64,000 nucleotides of DNA. It comes from Neostapfia colusana (Eukaryota > Streptophyta > Magnoliopsida > Poales > Poaceae). The DNA is taken from contig JASWHV010000003.1 of assembly GCA_030760725.1 (NCBI GenBank), forward strand, positions 112,500,153 through 112,564,152, read 5' to 3'. This document shows, one piece after another, positions 45,015 to 56,176 of the stretch. Each line of letters begins with the position of its first letter. The first letter of the stretch is position 1. Both the position numbers and the translations under genes were made by a program. The notes under the pieces are model-generated. The model was not told the DNA's origin, ran no database searches, and saw nothing but the letters and a program-made list of their open reading frames with translations.

Positions 45015-45993
45015 TTAGTGAGTCCATACATCTAGTAGCCCCTTTGTTAATGCTATTTTGTGATCTCTTGACCATACACCGACGGTTGTGTACTGGTATA
45101 ATGGAGGTTCTACAGTCGCCGATGGGTGACGAAATCACAAACTTGTGGGTAAAGTGGTGCCACCTCTTAAGAGTATAAAACTATCATGATAGTCGTGCTT
45201 ACGGTCACAAGCGCCTAGCCAACTCACATGATTAGATGGGATGGTTATCAGGATGGTTATTGGTATGGTTATTTGGGATGGTTATTGGTATGATTATGGT
45301 TTGGTTCGGGATTGTTGAGTCATGACAATGAGTTTGGTTTCGGATCAAATGAATATGAGATGAATATGAGATGGATATGAACATGAGATGGTTATTATGA
45401 GCATGATATAAAGTTGAGAATGATTAATGATTGGTTGAGACATGAAAAGTGGTGAATTATGAAGGAGGTATGTTGCTGTTTTACTTAAATATATGTTGGG
45501 ATTAAATTCACTTAAAGGTAGTTGCTGTTTTTATCATGTTTGTGGAATGAACTTTGCTTTCTGCAATGAGCCTTTTTATTCCCTACCTTGCTGTAATCTA
45601 CATGTCATAGTTTTCCCGCACTTGCTGAGTACGATATGTACTCACCCTTGCATTATCATACAAACATCAGCAACAGGAGAGGAGTACTTCGAAGATTATG
45701 AGGAGTACTAGGCGTGCGATCTACCATCAAATTGCCTGTGGAGTTGGAGATGGAGCCGCTGCTGCCGTGTTTAGTTGCTTCCGCTATCGTTTAGAGACTT
45801 CCGCTGCTAGAATATGTTAGAGACTTCAGCTGCAAGAATAAGTTAGAGATTGATGTAATACAGTACTTAAACACTATTTATTCGTGGTTATATTCTGAAT
45901 TCAGTTTGTGGATTATATGTGTATGTGTGATGAACATCCTAGGCACACATATGCATCAGCTGGGTTCCGTGTTTTACGGGACCGGGCGTCACA
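45015..45993 (+). repeat. 5' LTR of exon-inserted gypsy element, part 2
   Basis: The remaining 979 bp of the 5' LTR after the copia insertion, ending GGGCGTCACA as in the 3' LTR. It includes the 'gatggttatt' short repeats (about 45237-45300) also found at 51189-51245. Confidence 0.9.
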
Positions 45994-45996
45994 GAT

Positions 45997-46010
45997 TGGT
46001 ATTAGAGCCA
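45997..46010 (+). other. Primer-binding site of the gypsy element
   Basis: TGGTATTAGAGCCA, initiator-Met tRNA type with one change from TGGTATCAGAGC, three bases after the 5' LTR. Confidence 0.8.
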
Positions 46011-46709
46011 CGTTGACCGTAGGACGCAAGCCTAGGTAGAGTGCACAGATTGACATCAGAACCACATTGACCATATGATCCAAGCCTAGGTAGAATGGAC
46101 ACCCTAGAACACATAGGAACACCCTTCTAAACTTCTATTTTCGAAAATTGCTTGCTGCTGCACTTTTCTTGCCAATTCAGCCACCGCAAGGTGCTATTTT
46201 CAACCCCTCCTTGTCTCTTCTTTTGGACAACAACACCTTTGCTTTCTTGCTCCATAACTTCTGAGGTTTTGGAGTTATTTCTTCCTTCTCAAAGTTTTAT
46301 CATGTCCCATTTGTAGATGGCGCTGGTGTTCCCGATCAACGCCATTTAACCATACATGGTCTGCCAACTCACCATGGCGTGTGCCCACGCATGGATCACC
46401 CCCGTCACATGGCGGGAACAACACCGATTCACATGATTAAGTTTAGAATTCCCATAGGGAACGTTTGAACCACAGAAGCTTGAATAGGAGTGATGTGTTA
46501 AACTTTTGTGATGATTGCTTGTGTTTGTGTGCTTAGTGTGAGTTGTGGCACGCTTCGGCGAAGGTCCACATCCACACATAGTAGAGAGATGTGAGGTGTT
46601 TCAGCACTTGTTCACATCCTCATTAATAAAAGAAGTTATTTAGTTCATACCCCTTGATGCATATAGTTAGGGGGATCAATCTAAACTTCTATTTTCAACT
46701 CTCTCTCAC
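46011..46709. other. Leader region of the gypsy element
   Basis: 700 bp between the primer site and gag without coding frames; it contains a second degenerate 'cacattgaccatatgatccaagcctagg' echo of 46007-46040 (given here in spaced form across a line). Nothing else recognised. Confidence 0.5.
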
Positions 46710-48319
46710 AGATGGTGAGGGAAAACACCAGCTGACAAAGGAGGAACGTTCGTGGCAACCAGGAACCACAAGAGGATGACCACGTTGAACTTCCTGAAAA
46801 TCCTAACCCCAGGGCTGGTGGAAACAACCTTGAACGGTTGATGGCTATGCAGAACCAGCTCATGCAAATTATGATCCAAACTTTGGGACAGCTGCAAGCC
46901 AACAACAACCACCACAATCCTAACCCCATTCCTGCACCCCCACCACCGCCACCACCGCCGGTTCGTAACAGGTTGGGAGAGTTTATGAGGACTCGACCGC
47001 CTACTTTTGCACAAGCTAATTATCCCATGGAGGCTGATAATTGGTTGAAATCCATGGAGAAGAAGCTTGCTATTGTTCAGTGCAATGATCGAGAGAAAGT
47101 TCTCTTCGCATCGCACCAACTTATGGGAGCAGCCGCCGACTGATGGGACGCTCTTTGCAATGCTCATGTCAACCAGGAGACTATCACTTGGACTGAGTTC
47201 AAGGAGAGTTTCCGCTCTCATTACGTCCCCGCTGGAGTCACGATGCTTAAAAGGCAAGAGTTCGAAGGTCTCCTCCAAGGAAAAGAAGAGCGTGAATGAG
47301 TACCTCAACAAGTTCACGCAGCTTTCAAGGTATGCTCCAGAAGATGTCAACTCGGATCAAAGGAAGCAATACTTGTTCATGAGAGGGTTGAACAATGAGA
47401 TCCAAGTTCAACTTCTCAACAACGATTATGCAAACTTCCAGAAGCTTGTTGACAAAGCTATAGTGGTTGAGAGCAAGATCCATGAGATCGAGCAAGAGGG
47501 CAAGAGAAAGATGCCATACCAGCCACAAGGGAGCAATGTACGTCCCCGTTTCAATGCCCCAACTGCACCACAGTATGGCTCGTCCGCTTCTACTTTTCGT
47601 CTTAATCAACCACCGCAGCAACGCCCTGTCATGCAAGCACCTCGTATGCCTTTGCCTCCTGCGCCCCGTCCCAACACGGGTGCCTATGCTCAAAACCACC
47701 CTCGCCCTAACCCTCCTGCTGTATTGGGCAACAAGGCATGCTTTTCATGCGGAGAGACGGGACACTTTGCAAGTCAGTGCCTGAGGAAAGGTCTTGGACA
47801 GCCGACCAACGCGCCCAAGCAGAACCCAAGGCCGAACGGAGGAGCTAATCAAGGTAACCGTGGACAGCAGAACTACGCTCGTGGCAACGTGAATTATGTC
47901 TCCGCTGAGGAAGCACAACAGGCTGAGGATGTCGTGATTGGTATGTTCCTTGCCAACTCCAACCCAGCTGTTGTTTTAATTGATTCCGGAGCATCACATT
48001 CATTCATATCATCCAAGTATGTTGCCAAGTATAATCTGCCCATATCACACATGAAATATACTATGTTGGTTAATTCTCCCGGTGGAGAGATGAGGACTAA
48101 TATAGTATGTCCAAAAGTAAACCTTAAAATAAGGGGGGTAGACTTCCTTGCCAACCTTATTGTCTTGGATTCTCAAGGGCTTGATATAATACTTGGAATG
48201 GATTGGTTAAGCAAGCACAACGGAGTGATCCAATGTGCTGAGAGGAGCGTGCAGTTGACAAATGAGCACGGTACTCATATTGAGTTCGAGTCAGCCCAAC
48301 CGGCAAGCGAGGAGAGGTC
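46710..48319 (+). pseudogene. Broken gag-protease of the exon-inserted gypsy element
   Basis: Gag starts near 46710-46838 and reads 'NQLMQIMIQTLGQLQ', a Pro-rich run, 'PPTFAQANYPMEADNWLKS' up to TGA at 47141-47143, where the family has Trp. A frameshift by about 47290 moves it to a second frame: 'VNEYLNKFTQLSRYAPEDV', zinc knuckle 'CFSCGETGHFASQC' (about 47739-47780), then protease 'IDSGASHSFIS' and 'LGMDWLSKHNG'. Sequence similarity to the 1489-residue polyprotein of the young element is obvious along the whole stretch. It ends abruptly at about 48319, where the reverse transcriptase should follow. Confidence 0.85.
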
Positions 48320-48664
48320 GCTTATCAACTAGAGCTCCCAACGCACCTCTCCAACGTGCATGACGTGTTAGACGTATCCCAGCTCAAGAAGTGCTTGAGA
48401 CTACCAGAAGAACAAGTACCGATGGATGAGCTTGAGCTTCAAAAGGATCTGACCTACATAGAGCACCCTGTACAAATTTTGGACGTAAAGGAAAGGGTCA
48501 CGAGGAACAAAGTGATCCGTTGGTGCAAGGTACAGTGGAGCCATCACACGGAAGCCGAAGCTACATGGGAGCGTGAGGAAGACCTCAAGGCAGAATTCTC
48601 TCACCTATTCTCTAGTCTATCGAATCTCGAGGCCGAGATTCAGTTTGAGGGGGTAGGTTTGTAA
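48314..48664 (+). pseudogene. Residual integrase C-terminus with chromodomain
   Basis: Directly joined to the protease but in another frame: 'GEVAYQLELPTHLSNVHDV' is the start of the integrase C-terminal module, followed by 'VSQLKKCLRLPEEQV' and the chromodomain-like 'VQWSHHTEAEATWEREEDL', stopping at 48664. RT, RNase H and the integrase core, about 2.7 kb in the young relative, are absent. This deletion makes the element dependent on proteins from others. Confidence 0.85.
48644..48659 (+). other. Polypurine tract of the gypsy element
   Basis: 'tttgagggggtaggtt' immediately before the 3' LTR; it overlaps the end of the chromodomain frame. Confidence 0.75.
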
Positions 48665-51600
48665 CACCCTCAATTTCATATTCATGCATTGCATATAGAA
48701 AAACATTATAAAAGAAATAGAAATGGGAAAGAATCCTAAAAATTGGAGAAATATAGCAGAAAAGAGCCAATTCCAATTTGCTGAGGAGCGTTGTCGACAT
48801 TTCCCGTGGTCCGCTGGCCACGTGGCGCCTTCGGAGCTCATCCCTGTGGAGGGGGGTGAGGTCCGACACTGCTGGCCACGTGGCAGGCTCGGAGCTCGCC
48901 TCTGAGGGAGGGGCGAGGTCCGGCCCCGCTGGACACATGTCGCCTTCAGAGCTAGTCTCTGTGGAGAAGCGAGGCTCATCCCCGCGGGACACGTGTTAAC
49001 TTCAGAGCTAGTCTCTGCGGAGAAGCGAGGCTCAGTCCCCCGGAACACGTGGCGCATTCGGAGCTCACCCCTGCAGAAGGGATGAGGTCCGGCCCCGCCA
49101 GACATGTGTCGACTTCAGAACTCACCCCTGCGGAAGGGATGAGGCCCAGCCCCACGGGACATGTGTCACCCTCAGAGCTCGCCTCCAAGAGGTCCAGCCC
49201 CGATGGACACGTGTCGTCCTCGGAGCTCACCTCCGAGGAGAAGGGAGGCCCGACACGTGTCATCCTCGGAGCTCACCTCTGAGGAGAAGGGAGGTCCGAC
49301 GCTGTTTGACACGTGTCGCCACTGGAGCTCGCCTCTGTAGAGAGGGAGGCCCCGCCCCGCCAGACACGTGGCACACGCGGAGCTCGCCCCTAAGGAAAGA
49401 GGGGAGGTCCGCCTCGCTGGACGCGTGGCAGGTCTGGAGCTCGCCTCTGAGGAAAAGGGAGGCCCTGCCCCGCTAGACGCGTGGCAGGTCCGGAGCTCGC
49501 CTCTGAAGGGAAGCAAGGACCGGCCCTGCTGGACACATGGCGTCACCGGAGCTCACCACTGCAGAGATACGAGGTCCTTAGGCGGTTTTTCCTCCTGTGC
49601 GCGCAAGAATACCTGTTACTGAGTAAACCGACATGATTTCCATGTGGCTACCGCACCAAATCAATTGGAGATAAGTTGTTAAGATCCAAAACAAATTGAA
49701 TAGGACTCTTATTTGAAATCCAATCGGAGTAGGACTCTTCTTTTCCTTTTATAAATAGAACCCGAAAACCCACTTGACCGTAACACTTTTCCCAAGTCAA
49801 CAACTTAGAGGCCCTAGCCCCCAACTCGCCGAGTTACACCCCTCGCCGGAATTCAGTCGCCGGTGAGCCCCACCGGTGAGACCTTCGACGAGCTCCGTCG
49901 AGCTCGCCGTCGCCGGAAGAGAGCCGACGATATGTCCTGCTGCCATTGCTAGGAGGAAGGCCGAGGTAGGTCTTCGTTACCAATTTACGACATCATCGTG
50001 GTTTCTCCGCATCTGTTTTCTTTGTTCCCTTCGAACAGAAGCTATTTCGTGTGGACAGATCACGTGTTGATCGGTTTTTGACAGTGGAATTGATCTAGAT
50101 CTTGAGTCAAGATCATCACCACATCCACACTTGATCCTTACGCCTTTGTTCACCATAAAACCCCATGCAAGCCATTAAAACACGCAAGAACACGTACAAA
50201 CTTATTTAATAAATCAACACCATAGGATTTGCATCCATCTACATCATTGCATCTTGAGTAAAGTTTGTGCATGATGTTTGATTGCTATAATTTTGTATGT
50301 GCGTGGTCGCGAGTAGAAGGACAAGCTCAGGAAGCCATCTATGAAGGACTACAACACCAAGACTTCGAGATCCATGAGCAACAGAAGTCACAGTAACAAG
50401 GCAAGTGCCCCTTGACCATATTGATCCTATGTTTTGAAAACTGTTTCGTTTGCGAAAACGTGTTTGCTTGAGTCAACTTGATGGGAAACCCTTTTATAGG
50501 AGTTTACTAGTTTTGTTAACCATCCTTGTCGCCGGGAAATATGATGAGTCGGGTATGGTCGTTTTTCCTTTTTGCTTCGCTTAGCTTATGGGATACGGGA
50601 AGGCGAAGTAGAACATGTCTAAATACTGCACTCATATGAATAATTTTAATGAGAACTTGATGATGATAATGAACATGAGTCGGGGAGATCTAGGCAAGTT
50701 TGGTTCGTGGATGTGGTAGAATAAGATGGTGGTTTACTTGCCGTAGATCTAAGGACCGGTTCATGCCAGCACATACCAGAAAAATAGTGCCACCACAAGG
50801 CCAAATATGGTCGCGGCTTTGCTGACTATTTAAGTAAGTTGCTAGATTGTTATGGACCGTGGAAGGTGCGGGGAATGGGAGTCAAGAGAGAACTGTCCTG
50901 GGAACTGCATGGCACAAGAGGGGGCCCGTAGGTGGGAGAATGGTGATTCGAGCCTGCTGGTGAAACCTTAGTGAGTCTATACATCTAGTAGCCCCTTTGT
51001 AAAGGCTATTTTGTGATCTTTTGACCATACACCGATGGTTGTGTACTGGTATAATAGAGGTTCTGCAGTCGCCGACAGGTGACAAAATCACAAACTTGTG
51101 GGTAAAGTGGTGCCACCTCTTAAGAGTGTAAAACTATCATGATAGCCGTGCTTACGGTCACAAGCGCCTGGCCAACTCACATGATTAAATGGGATGGTTA
51201 TCGGGATGGTTATTGGTATGGTTATTTGGGATGGTTATTGGTATGGTTATGGTTTGGTCTTTGGTATTGGTTTCGGGACTGTTGGGTCATGACAATGAGT
51301 TTGGTTTCGGATCAAATGAATATGAGATGAATATGAGATGGATATGAACATGAGATGGTTATTATGAGCATGAGATAAAGTTAAGAAAGATTAATGGTTG
51401 GTTGAGGCATGAAAAGTGGTGAATTATGAATGAGGTATGTTGCCGTTTTACTTAAATATATGTTAGGATTAAATTCACTTAAAGATAGTTGCTATTTTTT
51501 ATCATGTTTGTGAAATAAACTTTGCTTTCTGCAATGAGCCTTTTTATTCCCTACCTTGCTGGAAGCTACATGTCATACTTTTTCCGCACTTGCTGAGTAC

Positions 51601-51960
51601 GATATGTAGTCACCCTTGCATTATCATACAAACATCAGCAACATGAGAGGAGTACTTCGAAGATATGAGGAGTACTAGGCGTGCGATCTACCGTCAACTT
51701 GCCTGTGGAGTTGGAGATGGAGCCGCTGCTGCCGTGTTTAGTTGCTTCCGCTATCGTTTAGAGACTTCCGCTGCTAGAATAAGTTAGAGACTTCCGCTGC
51801 TAGAATAAGTTAGAGATTGATGTAATACAATACTTAAACACTATTTATTCATGGTTATATTCTGAATTCAGTTTGTGGATTACATGTGTATGTGTGATGA
51901 ACATCCTGGGCACACATATGCATCAGCTGAGTTCCGTATTTTACTGGACCGGGCGTCACA
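48660..51960 (+). repeat. 3' LTR of the exon-inserted gypsy element
   Basis: 3301 bp, colinear with the split 5' LTR (3291 bp). It carries the G-box repeat array (about 48810-49570), TATA (49749) and the 'gatggttatt' repeats. At 50970 it reads straight through the position where the 5' LTR received the copia element, which proves that insertion. Confidence 0.95.
48810..49570 (+). repeat. G-box-bearing repeat array in 3' LTR
   Basis: The counterpart of 32967-33735. Several CACGTG cores have changed to CATGTG or CACATG, and one unit is shortened near 49250, showing decay of the array after insertion. Confidence 0.85.
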
Positions 51961-51965
51961 GAGAG

Positions 51966-53619
51966 GAGAAGAACAAAAGAGAGAGAGGAAAAACATAGAA
52001 GAAAAGAAAAGCTGAAAGGAAAGGACAAAGATAAAGAAAAAACAGTAGTTCAGTCAAAACCTTCTGTTGATATTTCACCACCATCTCTAAGCAAACCGGT
52101 GACACCAAGTAATAATCAGTCACAGGATATTGAAGACTCCAGATATTTATCAAGCGAAGATGAAGACAGAGGTGTGGTTTTGGAAAATTACTGCCCTAAT
52201 ACCTGTGTTGATCAATCTTTAAACAGGGAAATTGATAAAGTAATAAGTATCAATGCGATACAGCAGCAGAACTTGTCCCCACAGAATGCAATGAGTCATT
52301 CTTATGTGAGGAGAAATCATCAAAAAGAAACTTAAGATTTAGAAGATATTTCACTCGAGAGCAAGACAGCAGCTATCGGTATGAAGATTGCCAAGATGAC
52401 CGTGGAGACATTGGAGATATTCAGCGTCAGTCTATGGAGAGGACAAGAAATAGTACTAGAGGCTATAACTCTGTTTTTAGTGCAAATAACCAAACAAGAG
52501 ATAGGTACAACCCCTGCAGTTGTGGCCATAAGGAAGACTACAGATATTTTTCCACAACAGTGAGACCAAACAGGGAGATGAGGATGACGAGGAAAACTGT
52601 TGTCGAGAAACCCAGGTTGCATTACCGCAGATGCTATCCGTCGGATAGTTTTATAGTTTCTAAAGGTCGTGTTGGTGGTACACCAAACAAGAATGCAGGT
52701 CCAAAGCAAGTATGGGAGCCATTGGACGCAAGAAAGAAAGCTAGCTTAGAGAATGCAAATAATGCTGCTGAGGCAGCCAATGATGCTGATCGGTCTAATC
52801 AACCGGAATGTTCAAAGGATATCAATGGATGCCAAAAGCTTGAGACAGGTTATGAATTGATTTCTAAGGTTGGAGGAATCTTGCAAGTCGCACACAGATC
52901 AGCCATGCGAAGATGAAAAGGATCAAGCTGCTTGCAATGACGTACCTTATGTGGGAGACAAGACTGGCTGCTGCATGACTAAGGACACTGGTCAAACAGC
53001 AAGCTTTACCAGTTCGGACAGCCCTTCATGTCTAAGTGAGGGAGACAGAGATAGCAGCATGACCTCACTGAGTGCCCAGAATGCGGAATCTTCAACTTCT
53101 GACTCTGAAGAATCTATAGAAAGGAGCAATAACAGCAAGGGTGAGCCACCAACAAAGAATGGTTCATGTTAGCTGCTTAAGATGTGTGCAGGAAATGGTT
53201 TTAGTGAATTCAAACCAAAAAGCATTCGGCTTCCTGATAGCAACCAAATTGGATTTTGTATCATGTCCCCTTTCCAGGACCAGTTGTTGCACCCCCAAAA
53301 GTTGCACGCACCACCATACTCAACATTCATCGGTTTCCAGAATCACCCCCTGTCAGTTCCAACTAATGGGTACATACCATATCCTCAGCCTGGCCACTTT
53401 TACCCTGGCCCTTTGGCTCCTGTTGGATATGGAGTTGCGGGGAGTCAATTTGTCGACTTCCCAGTGCAGTACAGCAGTAATATCTGTCTGTACTCAAGTT
53501 CTGAGTTTAGTTATGTGCCTCTGCAGCCAGTCAACAAGGCTCCGGTGAGCGTTCATGCCATGACACCAGTCCCGCTGTGTAGAAATGGAGCACCAGTTGT
53601 CATGAATCCAGATGTATAG
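51966..53619 (+). pseudogene. Host last exon, part after the retrotransposon
   Basis: It continues the Lys/Arg/Glu coiled coil ('RRTKEREEKHRRKEKLKGK') in frame with 32816, then a Ser/Asp-rich tail. The frame changes between 52239 and 52333 (to 'ECNESFLCEEKSSKRNLRF'), continues 'CSCGHKEDYRYF' and 'KQVWEPLDARKK', changes again between 52858 and 52914 ('LEESCKSHTDQPCEDEKD'), continues 'SPSCLSEGDRDS' and 'NAESSTSDSEES', meets TAG at 53170, and goes on in the same frame with a Pro/Tyr-rich end ('FQNHPLSVPTNGYIPYPQ') to the stop at 53617-53619. Conserved text persists past every lesion, so these are true breaks. Confidence 0.85.
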
Positions 53620-53639
53620 GCGTGCTTCTGCCCACCAAC

Positions 53640-53884
53640 CTGAGCAACCCGCTTCTCCCGGCCCACGTCGAGGCGAAAGGCCCAAACAGCCGAGTGTGTG
53701 TTTCTCCGGGTCGGAGTGGTCTAGGTTCTGATTGTAAAAGGAGATACTAGAGAGAGGAGAGAGGCAGTCTGAAATAGAACGAAAAGACTCCTATCGAGAG
53801 AGAGTTCCTCCCCTTCGCCTCCTCCGATCTCCCGATAACTCCATTTTCCCAACTCTTCCCATTAGTCTCTCGTGATAGCTAACA
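53640..53884 (+). mobile_element. Gypsy LTR 3' part (start not defined)
   Basis: Sequence ending '...gctaaca' two bases before a primer-binding site, with purine-rich 'agagagaggagagag' and a C-rich leader like the R-U5 part of an LTR. Its left boundary with the host 3' untranslated region (stop at 53619) is unclear and no second LTR was found in the window. Confidence 0.5.
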
Positions 53885-53886
53885 AC

Positions 53887-53899
53887 TGGTATCAGATTC
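53887..53899 (+). other. Primer-binding site of the gypsy fragment
   Basis: TGGTATCAGATTC, initiator-Met-like primer site with divergent last bases, followed 64 bases later by the gag ATG at 53964. Confidence 0.7.
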
Positions 53900-53963
53900 T
53901 TCGATCCTGCCGGAGCTGGAGGACCACGACCACTACACTCGTCGGCAGAAGTCGCTCGGCACC

Positions 53964-55050
53964 ATGGAACCCAACACAAAGTTGCTGCTAGATGAGATGA
54001 TGAAGCAGATCCATTCAGAGATCGTGTGGGGCTTCGCCGAGCACAACCAGACCATGGAGACGTGCTTCACCGAGTTCGCAACCTCCATCCAACAACAATC
54101 GGACCGCGTCGCCGCCCTAGAATCATCCGCAGAGGAGTTCGGCAAGACATTCATGGCGTGGAAGCCGGAGATCGAGGCATCAGTGACCGCCAACAAGCTA
54201 GAGATATCCAGGCTGAACAAGTACTTCGAACGGAACACTAGCAACCCGCTCCATCCTCAATCGGGAGTTCTCTGCTACGAGTCGGCGACGAATCATTCCC
54301 CTACGGGAGCACTCGCCGATGGCCCAGTGAGGCACCGCGTCGATCTACACCACCGGGATGTTGGGTTTGGGTCTGTCTATACCCATGCCCATATCCCGGT
54401 CAAGAGTATGCCCAATCCCGATCTATCTCGTTCTCATCAATTTACCGGTTCCCCTTTTGATCGCAACCAGTTTTCGCTGGGAGAGGCTAGAAGCAATCTA
54501 CCTAAATTACAGTTTCCTGTGTTTGAAGGCGAAAACCCTAGGCTGTGGAAATCCCGTTGCGAGAATTATTTTGATATGTACTCTGGTGTACAGCACTTAT
54601 GGATCAAAGTTGCATCTATACACTTCAAAGGGGCAGCAGCGAGATGGCTGCAATCAGTAGAAAGCAAACTGCTCCTCTGCACATGGGATACGTTTTGCTC
54701 CCTAGTCATGGATCATTTTGGGCGTAATCAGCATGAAACCCTTACCAGAAAACTATTTCACATTAAACAAACTGGATCCGTAGCGGAGTACATCGACCGT
54801 TTTTCTGCACTAGTTGATCAACTGCATGCTTATGGAACTCATACTGATCCCTTGTACTTCGTTACACGTTTCATTGATGGACTCCGAGATGAGATTCGTT
54901 CAGCAGTTGTTATTCAACGACCCTTCGACCTAGATACTGCTTGTGTTCTTGCATCATTGCAGGAAGAGGGTACTGAACCCGCGAGGAAGAAAGATCATCG
55001 GAGATTGGACTTCTATCCTCCAACAGTGCTGAATTCCCCAATACAGCAAG
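53964..55050 (+). pseudogene. Ty3/gypsy gag, truncated
   Basis: About 360 residues from ATG 53964: an N-terminal coiled-coil-like part ('MDEMMKQIHSEI'-type), then a retrotransposon gag domain ('LPKLQFPVFEGENPRLWKSR', 'YFDMY', 'AARWLQS', 'HETLTRKLFHIKQTGSVAEY', 'FIDGLRDEIRSAV'). It is a different gypsy lineage from the two elements above. Around 55050 it turns into a Pro/Ala-rich frame (55050-55270) and then AT-rich DNA, with no zinc knuckle, protease or RT: cut by the CACTA element or by a deletion. Confidence 0.8.
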
Positions 55051-56170
55051 GCCTTCCCCTCGTTCGGCTTATCCTCTTATCCCTCCTCCGCTCAGCCCCC
55101 GCGCCGCCCAGCCCAGCCCCGCCGCCGTCTGCCCCAGCGCCGCCCGGCCCGACCGCCGCCGCCCGAGCCCGACCGACCTCGCGCGGCACATCGCCTCCGC
55201 CCGCCGCCGCCCGGCCCGCACCGCCGCCGCCGCCGCTCAGCCCCGAGCCTGCCCCGCTTCGTCGTCACCTCGACGTAAGTTTTACTAATCGTATAAATTA
55301 TTTATTTAGTTCATTTATTAATTAATTTAGTTACTTTATTAATTAGTTTAGTTAAATGAGTTAATTTGTCACTTAATTAGGTTACTTTATTTCCGTTTAG
55401 TTAATTATTAAGTTGATTATTAGTTAATTTGTTAGTTTAATATTTATTTTATAATTTGGTTACTTAATTAATAGTGGAGATTATTTAGTTATTTATTTTG
55501 TTAACTATATTACTTAGTGTAAATTTAGGTATAAATTTTAGTTTAGTTTTCTTATTTGAATATTAATATTTAATTTAGTTTTCTTATTTGAGTATTTAGG
55601 TGCGCATTTTCTTTGTTTATTATTTAGTGTGTTTATTTGTTAATTATTTGTTTTATTTTATTACATATTTCAAAATTGTTAGAAATTTGATTTTAATTTG
55701 ATTGCTTGAATGTATAATATCGATATGTAAATAAATGGGCTTCGGACCGGCTCAGCCCGGCACAACCCATTTATGACCCGGCAGTTGGGCCATCTAAAAG
55801 TCAATTTTCTCCATTGCCGTGCTTTAACAAACTAGAGCACCGTCGAGAATCCTGGGAACCATTTTCTTCGCGGTTTTGATCCAGAAGCCCATAGCGGCGA
55901 ACCTTGGCTCATACGTCATCACTGGCTGGACCCGATGGAGCATAACTTTGATGGCTGGCCCACTTCACTCTCTCTCTCCCATTCTTTCCTCGTGTTTCTC
56001 GTTCTTACCTCTCTCTCGTAAATCAATCTAAAAAGTAAGATCCACGTAACCTATACAATATACGTCACCCGTTTCAGACCGACTCGTCTCACATGCGTTA
56101 CACATGTGAGGCGTGTAGGTTCAGAATTGTTCTTTTTTAGATAGCCTAGGAGTGACCTAGGGGGCGTTCT
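55051..56170. other. Pro-rich GC block, AT-rich tract, no supported gene
   Basis: 55051-55275 is a GC-rich stretch giving a low-complexity Pro/Ala frame. 55280-55740 is strongly AT-rich, with repeated 'ttagttaatt' and 'tttattt' motifs. 55741-56170 has no ORF. It may be the 5' portion of the CACTA element that ends at 59862, whose left terminus I could not find. Confidence 0.4.
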
Positions 56171-56176
56171 TATGAC

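Larger units (their letters stand above)
32817..51960 (+). mobile_element. Non-autonomous gypsy element inserted in a coding exon
   Basis: 19,144 bp including a nested copia element. Its LTRs begin TGTAACACCCTC and end GGGCGTCACA: 5' LTR 32817-35128 plus 45015-45993 (interrupted), 3' LTR 48660-51960. Perfect target duplication GAGAG (32812-32816, 51961-51965). The internal part is only 2.67 kb and lacks reverse transcriptase, RNase H and most of integrase, keeping gag, protease and the chromodomain-like end. Its LTRs are clearly diverged (about 15 differences in the first ~195 positions by eye), so it is much older than the element at 18556. Same orientation as the host gene. Confidence 0.95.
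10036..53619 (+). pseudogene. Broken host gene, plant-conserved protein of unknown function (>43 kb)
   Basis: Eight coding segments in order on the plus strand read as one conserved plant protein. It has an N-terminal region with paired cysteines ('YCSRCNGLL', 'FCRDCRRN'), a globular region ('LHTARLSCDTLVDFWSALG', 'CTSWFCVADTAF', 'GDGFVTIT'), a Lys/Glu/Arg coiled coil and a Ser/Asp-rich tail. I recognise the pattern from plant proteomes, where homologues carry no experimental function (some are auto-labelled stress-response NST1-like; I am unsure of that label). The first coding exon is not visible. Lesions seen: stops at 10222-10224, 13719-13721 and 53170-53172; frameshifts in 52239-52333 and 52858-52914; a possible one-base loss at the third exon; and a 19.1-kb retrotransposon in the last exon. 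I infer a pseudogene, with an intact paralogue likely elsewhere. Confidence 0.8.

Noticed and set aside
55040..55325. Proline-rich continuation of the gypsy gag frame as a functional domain
   Set aside because: Composition switches abruptly to low-complexity Pro/Ala and then AT-rich DNA; it looks like read-through after the gag sequence was cut.
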